Origin: Liolophura sinensis
Taxonomy: Eukaryota > Mollusca > Polyplacophora > Chitonida > Chitonidae
Reading direction: 5' to 3'
Length of the DNA: 64,000 nucleotides
NCBI RefSeq assembly: GCF_032854445.1
Contig: NC_088305.1
Coordinates: forward strand, 16,165,717 to 16,229,716
Part shown: positions 57,536-64,000 of the stretch, one piece after another
Numbering within the stretch: position 1 is the first letter of the stretch
Layout: each line of letters opens with the position of its first letter
Made by a program: the position numbers and the translations under genes
The notes under the pieces: generated by a model
Databases searched by the model: none
Told to the model about the DNA's origin: nothing
The model's input: only the letters and a program-made list of their open reading frames with translations

Positions 57536-58547
57536 TTCTGCCTTGGCCGAAGATGGTAAAGATTTCAGTTCATGCAAGTCACATAGAATTCAAGAGCTCA
57601 TGCACACTAACAGCTCGCCATGGCCTGTCCAGTGTCCTTGTTCACGACCCTAACAGTATCATTTGGCCTAGATGCAGTGTTGGCCCACATTTCGCGCACT
57701 TCAACCTGTTGTAGTCTCGCACAAACAGGCCTGTTTCGGATAAGCTATTGTAGCCTTCCACACCACAATTCACCTCTCTCATTCTAATGTTCAGAGGGGA
57801 GTTTCTCTACCGTGTAACTATTTCAAAGTTCGCACAAGCAGTTTGCGGATAAACGTGAGAACATCTACACAGCCTTTTTGTGTTATTATTCTGCCAATGG
57901 TACATTTTTTTTCTTCTAACTTTACTGTGTTGTCCGGGGCTAGTTTTTATAATTTTTTGAAAATATCGCTTCATACGTCAACATCGCGCTCTGTTCAGAC
58001 AAGAGATCGTGTCCCAGGATATTTAATAAAGGGGCCTAATCTGTTACGCTTGTTCGTCTTCGAAATATCAAGCTACCAAGTAGTCGCATATAACATTCTT
58101 ATAGAAAGGGGGAAGACTGACTAACACAAGGCTCAATACGTAAGTTTAGGTATTTTGTAGAATTGTATATATAAAAAAAACATATAATAAATCTCAATGA
58201 TGTGACTTTAATATTTGACTAACGCAGGTTTTTAGTTCAGGAGCTCTAAAATATTGATAAAAAATACTCAGAACTGGATTTATTATACGAAAAACGGTTA
58301 TCTCCTGCAAGAATGGGTTTAGGCCTACCCTACATGTATGTAAGATGCTGACAAGCGTTAGATCATCCTTTATTGTATTAGGGGCCTACACGAAAACCCG
58401 CATGCCGTGAGATGATGCTCTATAATGGCGGTATCGGACATACATGGCGTGTGAACATACATTACATTCCCTTTTCTCACGTTTCTTCACTGGTGGCTAC
58501 TCTTACTGTTTTGTGTACTAATATAACAGAAGCGATCACTTTGTGCC
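57536..58547. other. 5' flank of ACAA1
   Basis: Upstream of the ACAA1 start codon; a promoter must lie here or in an unseen 5' exon. I found no convincing TATA box or named element. The plus-strand open frames here have no family resemblance. Confidence 0.4.
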
Positions 58548-59036
58548 TCAAAGTAAAAGAAAGCTAAAATATGAAGTAAGGTTCATCATATAAAGACAAC
58601 TGCGTAAAAATACTTTCATTTATTTTTTTCAGATTTTTTTGAGAGTGTTGAAAGGCATTAAAATAGTTGAAAACCATGGTGCACTTTATGAGCCATGCAG
58701 CCTGTAGAGAGGAACTCTGACGTCACATCACCTTTTTTCCTCATGTTCACCAGACAGAAGGGATTTTTGGGAACATTATTTCGGTAATCTTTCACTCATG
58801 GGTAAAAAGAGTTATGCCAACATTCAGTGTTGTGATTAGAGTGGGATAAACTTTCTGTGACGTCAGAGTTCCGAACCTTTGATAATATGGTCCATAAAGC
58901 CCACCTTAGAAGTCAAATGTTTGAGCGCATTTAACTCTCTTCACAAAAATAAAAATAAAAAAACTAAATGAAAGTATATTTATGCATAGTTTTAAGTGTT
59001 TTAGTTTTAGAGGTCTTTTCCTTTAAAATCTATGGC
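58548..59036. mobile_element. Long inverted-repeat (MITE-like) element
   Basis: ggaactctgacgtcaca (58711-58727) and tgtgacgtcagagttcc (58856-58872) are perfect inverted copies of 17 bp. Outward, 'actgcgtaaaaatactttca' near 58600 pairs with 'tgaaagtatatttatgcata' near 58970, and 'taaaagaaagctaaaat' pairs loosely with sequence near 59015. The symmetry spans about 480 bp around 58790. No coding capacity. Confidence 0.75.
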
Positions 59037-59309
59037 ACTAAACAACACTTAGATTTAGCAAACTGTAAGCAAGACACATGAATGGAATGAACTTGAAGGA
59101 AAAAAAAACACTCACTCCTTGTCAACTGTCCTTGTGGCTTCATGTGTCAGTGGATACGTAGAACTGCACTTAACACACAAGTGAAGTTTACTAAATCTTT
59201 TTCATGAACTGTAAATTATATTGTGCCTGTATAGAGTCCTTAACCCAGCACACACAATATTGCTTTAACCTAATAAACAGCCCATGGACACATTTCACAC
59301 AGTCCGTTG

Positions 59310-59540
59310 TTAGTTGTCATTGGCACCGCACTGTTTTCCGAATCACATAACCAGAACGAGTAACAGTTTGATTGTTTGATAAACTGTTGTTGCGGAATCC
59401 TCAGTGGGATCCTAGTTGTCTTAGGACTGCTGGGAAGACTGTACATTTTGTTGTAGTTTAGCTTCCGGTGGAATTAACTCTGGTTGTAGTTCATTAACAG
59501 TTCTAAGATGGTTATGGCTACGACGCAGAGTATTTCCTTC
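59310..59540 (-). pseudogene. Gypsy Pol C-terminal fragment
   Basis: Reads EGNTLRRSHNHLRTVNELQP and later TVTRSGYVIRKTVRCQ before a stop. These are the RRNR-HLR and TRSGRVIR-type blocks that end the Pol of Gypsy elements. An in-frame stop interrupts the middle. Confidence 0.75.
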
Positions 59541-59547
59541 TGGATTC

Positions 59548-59738
59548 ATTTATTTATTTGGCCGCACTCAATATTTCACTTATACGACGGCGGCCGGTAT
59601 TGCAATGGAAGGAAATCGGACAAAACCCGGATGAAACCCACGACCATCCGCACGTAGGGCCATGTAGGAAGCTAGCATGAACTGGACGCTCCTGTGTCAC
59701 TGCGTCATTGTACTGAACACTTCGGCCACGGAGCCCCC
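59548..59738 (-). mobile_element. SINE-A inserted in the decayed Gypsy element
   Basis: tcatttatttatttggccgc tail, 'acttatacgacggcggccgg', 'cacgaccatccgcacgtagg' and an A-box end 'cggccacggagcccc'. The middle has lost about 60 bp relative to the reference copy. Confidence 0.88.
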
Positions 59739-60157
59739 TTTTCGTGTTGAGTACGCACCGTGGAAACGCGGTGAGATAGAATGGCGCTTGCTGCAGAGTC
59801 TGGCTGCAGAGTAGACAAATTCACAGAGACTTTCATGATAGAATTACTGTTTCGCCTGGTTTGTTTCAGCGTTTCTCTCAGCCCTTCATGGAGTTCTTGT
59901 TGGAGTAAATCTGTGGAAGTTGAGAGTGTGGTTTCCATACAGCTTCCATAATTAACAACTTCACATAATTTAATAACAATATGGCACTGCTGATATTCCA
60001 TAATTATGATGCTGTACTTTATGTCATAACGGTATGGCACTTTTGATCTTCCTTAGTTTACATTACAGCTCGAATACTACATTCGAATTGCCGTTGCATT
60101 AACAAGCGCCGCACTGTTTACACAAACAAGTTGAACTTCTGGGGAAACATTAGCTGC

Positions 60158-61062
60158 TTAGCGGTCTTCCCGGTTAGGGCCTACAGACCCTTTACACCTG
60201 TAAAGCACACCATCTACTAACCGCAGCTCTTGTCGTTGTCTCAACGGTGCTGTTGATCTAGGTGTACCACCTCTGAATTCTTTTGGCGAGAAAGTCTTAT
60301 GCCCTTGAAGGTCGAAGAACCTCTTGAAGTTTGTATCCCTTTGTTGAGCCAGTCTGATGTCTTTGCTGATAGTTTCTGCTGTAATTCCCACTGCATTTAG
60401 GTCCTCGCCCATCTGTGGACATGCACTTGCTACGCGTAGTATTGAGCACCTCGGCGTCTTGGTTGAGCTCCTCTTTGCAACTTGACGTCATTTGCGACAT
60501 TTCCACTGGTATCCGAGATAATCCAACCGCGTCGCCATTCGCTCGGCTTGAACGATACTCAATAGTGAAGTTGAAGTCAGCGAGCTCAGCTATCCACCTC
60601 ACCCTGGTTGCGTCGAGTCTGGCAGTAGGCTACATAGGACGTGCGTCAGTGGATTGTTGTCACTGTACACGCAGAAACTTGAGGTATAATATAGATAATC
60701 GCAAAGCGATGTGTTATAGCCCACTCGAGTTCTAAGAATTCCGACTTTCCCGAGTGAAGATAGTAACTCTTTTCAGACGGACTTAAAGTTCTGGAGCCCT
60801 GCCCGATTACCCTAAGCTTCCACTGCTATAAGACAACCCCTAACCCTTCGCAAAACGCATTTGCACTGAGTATAAATGGCTTCTCAAAGTTTGTGTCAGA
60901 ATGTAAACTAATGACTCTTAACGTTTCTCTGTGTTCGGAAGTCCATTTTACTGGTGTGTATGAAGGTGCTTGTCCAACTTTAGGCCGGCGAACACGCTGG
61001 TGAGTAGAATTCATTTTCTGGCTTGTGGTTTCGGACGCGCTTGTCTGTGGTACCTTGAGCAA
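60158..61062 (-). pseudogene. Gypsy RNase H and linker remnants
   Basis: Pieces in several frames: FEKPFILSANAFCEGLGVVL (RNase H strand with the DAS motif changed to NAF), MRWIAELADFNFTIEYRSSR (the usual end of RNase H) and LRLVDGVLYRCKG (start of the integrase zinc region). Stops and shifts separate them. Confidence 0.8.
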
Positions 61063-61289
61063 ATCATGAATTGCCTTTGCCTTCCGTGAGAAGATGGGAA
61101 TGTATTTTCGATAGTAGCTGAGAAATCTAATTTGTCCTAATTTGGTAATTTGTCCTTCATAACCAGTTTCATAACCTTAAAGTCTTCTGGCTCCGCACGA
61201 TACGCTTCGTCTGAGACCACGTGACTCAAGTACTTCACCTCTCTTCGGAAGAAACTGCATTTTGAGGCTTTCGACTTGCTTGAATCGAC

Positions 61290-61639
61290 TGAAAACCATC
61301 TTAAAAGTACTTGAAATGCTGCACAAAGGTTCGGCTGTAAACAAATACATCATCAACGTATGGGAGACAAATTCTGTCTCGCAGGCCTCCCAAACACTCG
61401 TTCATGTGACGCTGGAAGGCTGCTGGAGCGTTGGTTAGGCCGAATGGGATCTTTTCCCACTCGTAAAGGACCGAAGGAGTTATAAACGCTGTTAGATGTC
61501 GGCTGCTCTGTGTAACGGAACCTTGATGGTAGGCTTTGCCCTGGTCCAAGACGGTAAACCACGAGTTGCGGGTTAAAGATTCAAGGGCATCCTGGATCCG
61601 TGGTAGGGGATGTCTGTCTCTCATTGTATTCGCAATCAA
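61290..61639 (-). pseudogene. Gypsy reverse transcriptase fragment
   Basis: 112 open codons with [19 protein letters not shown]-like tail, [20 protein letters not shown] and the active-site motif YVDDVFVYS. Thumb sequence (FFRREVKYLSHVVS..) continues in another frame to about 61062. The first catalytic block reads [11 protein letters not shown], where functional elements have LDLxxGYHQ. Confidence 0.88.
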
Positions 61640-61739
61640 CTGCCTGCAGTCGATGCAGAGACACAGGTTCTACGTCCTTTAGTTTGATGTCCATCTCAAG
61701 TCCACGTAGACAACCTCTGTCGTAGTTCGTCTTGGTGAA

Positions 61740-62320
61740 AATATTTGAGTCTTCGTTGAGTACGTGCAGCACATTTTGCATCTGTTGTTCATTTAGATCA
61801 GTCTCTGACAGGTCAACTCCGCTGTTGGAGACGTTTTCTTCTTGTAAGGTTTCTGATCTTCTTGGTCAATGCGATTCTCCGCAACTCTCATCGGTGAAAT
61901 GTCTGTTACTATATTCAAAATGGCAATCTTCGTACCTCCCAAGATTGATATGTTATGGTTGGTACTGTTCTTGACTTTACGGTGCTTGCGAAGTTCATCG
62001 ATCGTCTCAGTCACGTCTACTCCATAAAGCATTCTTAAATCGTCTCACATGTGAAGAATCATACCTTCTGTGCATTCACCAGGAGGGACATTGCAGGATA
62101 CCATCGACATGCTTTTAGCAGGTATGTTAAATCTCTTTCGTGGGCTTCTCACAGTGCAAATATTTGAGTCTTCATTGAGCACATGCAGCACTTTTTGCTT
62201 CTGTTCTTCATTTAAGTCAGTCCCTGACAGGTCAACTCAGGTGTTGGAGACGTTTTCTTCTTGTAAGGTTTCTGATCTTCTTGGCCAGTGTGATTCTCCG
62301 CAACCCTCATCGGTTTCCTG
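61740..62320 (-). repeat. Internal duplication, ~420-bp offset, in the decayed Gypsy element
   Basis: 61740-61893 and 62160-62313 share 'atatttgagtcttcRttgag', 'ctgacaggtcaactc' and 'gacgttttcttcttgtaagg' in the same order and orientation. The protease-linker region upstream of RT has been duplicated, with about 10% divergence between copies. Confidence 0.85.
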
Positions 62321-62577
62321 TCCAGTAGTGGATGTTACATTAATCATCAAGGTATCCTCTTGAGATGTTACAGCATGGATTTTCGTCTTACTTCGACCAG
62401 TCTTTAGCTTCTGTCGATGTTCAATTTCACGGGAGGAAACCTGGTTCAGCTCCGACAGAAGATCCTCGTCAGCAATTTCCGTAGTTTCAAGATGAAATAC
62501 TCATCTCCTGACGCACGACGTCATCACGCAAACCAGTGAGTACAGTCCGCCGGGAAATGCTGTCGACCAGCTGATCT

Positions 62578-63288
62578 TCATAACGAACGGATCCGAGATA
62601 AGTCTTTGACGCCATTAACACTTTCCCTTTCAGGTCCACGCATTATGAACGTTTGAACATCCTCTTTTTTCTCTTGGATTGCTGAACAGTGTTCATGGTA
62701 CAGTTGTATAGACGACTTTTCTTTACGGTAAGATTTGAGGATCCGTTTGAGTGATCCCAGATCACGCGGTAGTTTTGCCAAGAGATAATCCTTTAACCCT
62801 AATCCTGGGGCAATCGCACGGATGACACCTTGGATGATTTCCTTTTCCAGGTATCCCTGACATATCCTCATTTCTATTTAGTAGTTCTAGCTCAGGAAAC
62901 TAAGTCGACCCTTCTGTGATGATCTGGCTTTTTGAATTCTTTTCTCCAAATGTTAGATAGTTCTCCAAATGTTAGATAGGGATAGAACTGTTGAGTTACC
63001 TGTACTGTTTTCAGCTAGCATCTCCTTGGTAAACACTGGCTCATTTTCACTGGGAAGATCTTCTGTGAAAGATTTTGTACCGAGCATTCATGTTGTACCA
63101 CGATCTTTTTTGGTCTTCTCTTTTGTCAAGAATTCGTCAAGGAGTTCACACAGTTTTGCTTTGCCAAGCTCCACTTTGTCACCAGGAACCCCTCAATGTT
63201 TCTGTAAATGAGCACTAGTTGAATGAACACTTACGTCAATGAACATAATGTCTTTCTCACCTGAAAACTCAAGTTCTACATTAGACAT
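62578..63288 (-). pseudogene. Gypsy gag remnant
   Basis: A start at 63286-63288 reads MSNVELEFSGEKDIMFIDVS, then a stop follows and the reading continues out of frame (KVELGKAKLCELLDEFLTKE). The 62578-62871 frame (98 codons, IQGVIRAIAPGLGLKDYLLA) looks like capsid sequence. Overall homology to known Gag is weak; the call rests on position between the primer site and RT. Confidence 0.6.
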
Positions 63289-63846
63289 AGTTACAGTAAT
63301 GGAGTTTCACAAAATCAAATATATATGTATTCGTTGCATCACATAACTACAGATAATAATTATGAAACGTGTTTACAGTTTCTATTATCAGTCTGTTGAT
63401 TAATGTTCAGTCTCTTGTTTGTTTTCACAGAGAATACCATGAATCTCTGTATTCACATATCACCGAGACACAAAGAAGATGTTCAGGATTGTCCCCCTTT
63501 GTGCTCGTTATTTCAGCGAGATGAACAGTCACAGTAATTGTCATGAACTGTCATTAAACAGATGGTAAAAAATGTCACGGTGATTCTTCTTATCCACATG
63601 CACGAATACAGTCCCTTCTCTAGTGATGACACACGGTTCAAATCTCCCGTACTTCTGGTTCACCATACGGAAGATCACATCAAAGTCCAATAGCTGACCG
63701 CTCAGAAAGGTTGAAAGGAAGATAGATTTGCACACATATCATCTCACTGCTCCATTTAGCGAATGTTCTCGGAAACACATCACAGGGACATATTCAGTCT
63801 GAATCACGTCAGTCTTGTGGCACCACGTGTACATATGGCATCTATC

Positions 63847-63864
63847 ATCCCGGTTGGGCCCCCA
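63847..63864 (-). other. Primer binding site, tRNA-Pro-like, of the decayed Gypsy element
   Basis: On the minus strand TGGGGGCCCAACCGGGAT matches the CCA-end complement of tRNA-Pro at 15 of 18 positions. It lies 3 bp inside the apparent LTR boundary (tgtaac at 63868). Confidence 0.65.
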
Positions 63865-63867
63865 AAA

Positions 63868-64000
63868 TGTAACGTGGGTCATGGATTCAGTGGCCCTCTT
63901 CAACTGAAGTAAATGATCAACGCCAACTCCGGTCTACAGGATATGCAGGAGACACCTGCAAGTAGGGATTGATTACGTTAAACAAAACCTTAAGTAAACC
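63868..64000 (-). repeat. Partial 5' LTR of the decayed Gypsy element (window edge)
   Basis: Begins TGTAAC (the inverted CA end of an LTR) directly after the primer site and continues past the window end, so its other boundary is unseen. No second copy of this sequence was found in the window. Confidence 0.5.

Larger units (their letters stand above)
59305..64000 (-). mobile_element. Decayed second Ty3/Gypsy element, running off the window end
   Basis: Order on the minus strand: LTR end (from 63868 outward), tRNA-Pro-type primer site (63847-63864), gag (about 63288 to 62578), RT (61639-61301), RT thumb and RNase H (to about 60297), start of the integrase linker (GVLYRCKG near 60200), a gap where the integrase core should be, then the Pol C-terminus (59310-59540). 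Stops and frameshifts occur throughout, and a SINE-A has inserted at 59548-59738. A 3' LTR is not visible within the window, so the element is truncated or rearranged at that end. Confidence 0.85.

Noticed and set aside
57352-57714. 120-aa plus-strand frame over ACAA1 exon 1
   Set aside because: Antisense to the PTS2-bearing exon and without recognisable features.

Overview
The window is nuclear DNA from an animal. Its genes are split by many GT-AG introns, intergenic DNA is AT-rich, and tRNA-derived SINEs, LTR and non-LTR retrotransposon pieces, MITE-like inverted repeats and minisatellites are dense. The commonest SINE (tRNA-like head, conserved middle, tail with TTTATT repeats) resembles SINEs I know from bivalve and other mollusc genomes, so a lophotrochozoan, probably a mollusc, is the best guess. 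That is inference, not proof.

Layout: (1) 2258-4891, plus strand: a four-exon BTB/POZ-BACK protein resembling the serine-enriched protein (GPRS) family, open throughout. (2) 6473-11543, minus strand: a complete Ty3/Gypsy LTR retrotransposon with 168-bp LTRs differing at 2 positions, a 5-bp target duplication (agcac), a tRNA-Leu-type primer site and a polypurine tract; its pol is broken. (3) 11960-13260: a tandem array interrupted by a SINE. (4) 14512-31792, minus strand: sterol 14-alpha-demethylase (CYP51A1) in 11 exons. All splice junctions are in phase, but three exons carry single-base indels. Intron 6 is largely a 112-bp tandem array made from the 3' half of exon 6 plus its splice donor. 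(5) 31793-40937: intergenic, with a candidate CYP51 promoter, MITEs and two SINE families. (6) 40938-57535, minus strand: peroxisomal 3-ketoacyl-CoA thiolase (ACAA1-like) in 12 exons, about 420 aa, intact, with an N-terminal PTS2. Its introns hold three large minisatellites, a Tc1/mariner transposase relic, SINEs and a LINE with an inverted 5' part. (7) 58548-59036: a long inverted-repeat element. (8) 59305-64000, minus strand: a decayed second Gypsy element running off the window end.

The two metabolic genes lie on the same strand: CYP51 in sterol synthesis (ER membrane) and ACAA1 in peroxisomal beta-oxidation. Nothing suggests an operon or a bacterial-type system. The most unusual local feature is tandem DNA growing from exon-intron junctions: clearly in CYP51 intron 6 and probably in ACAA1 intron 6. 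Everything was read by eye from sequence; no database search was run.
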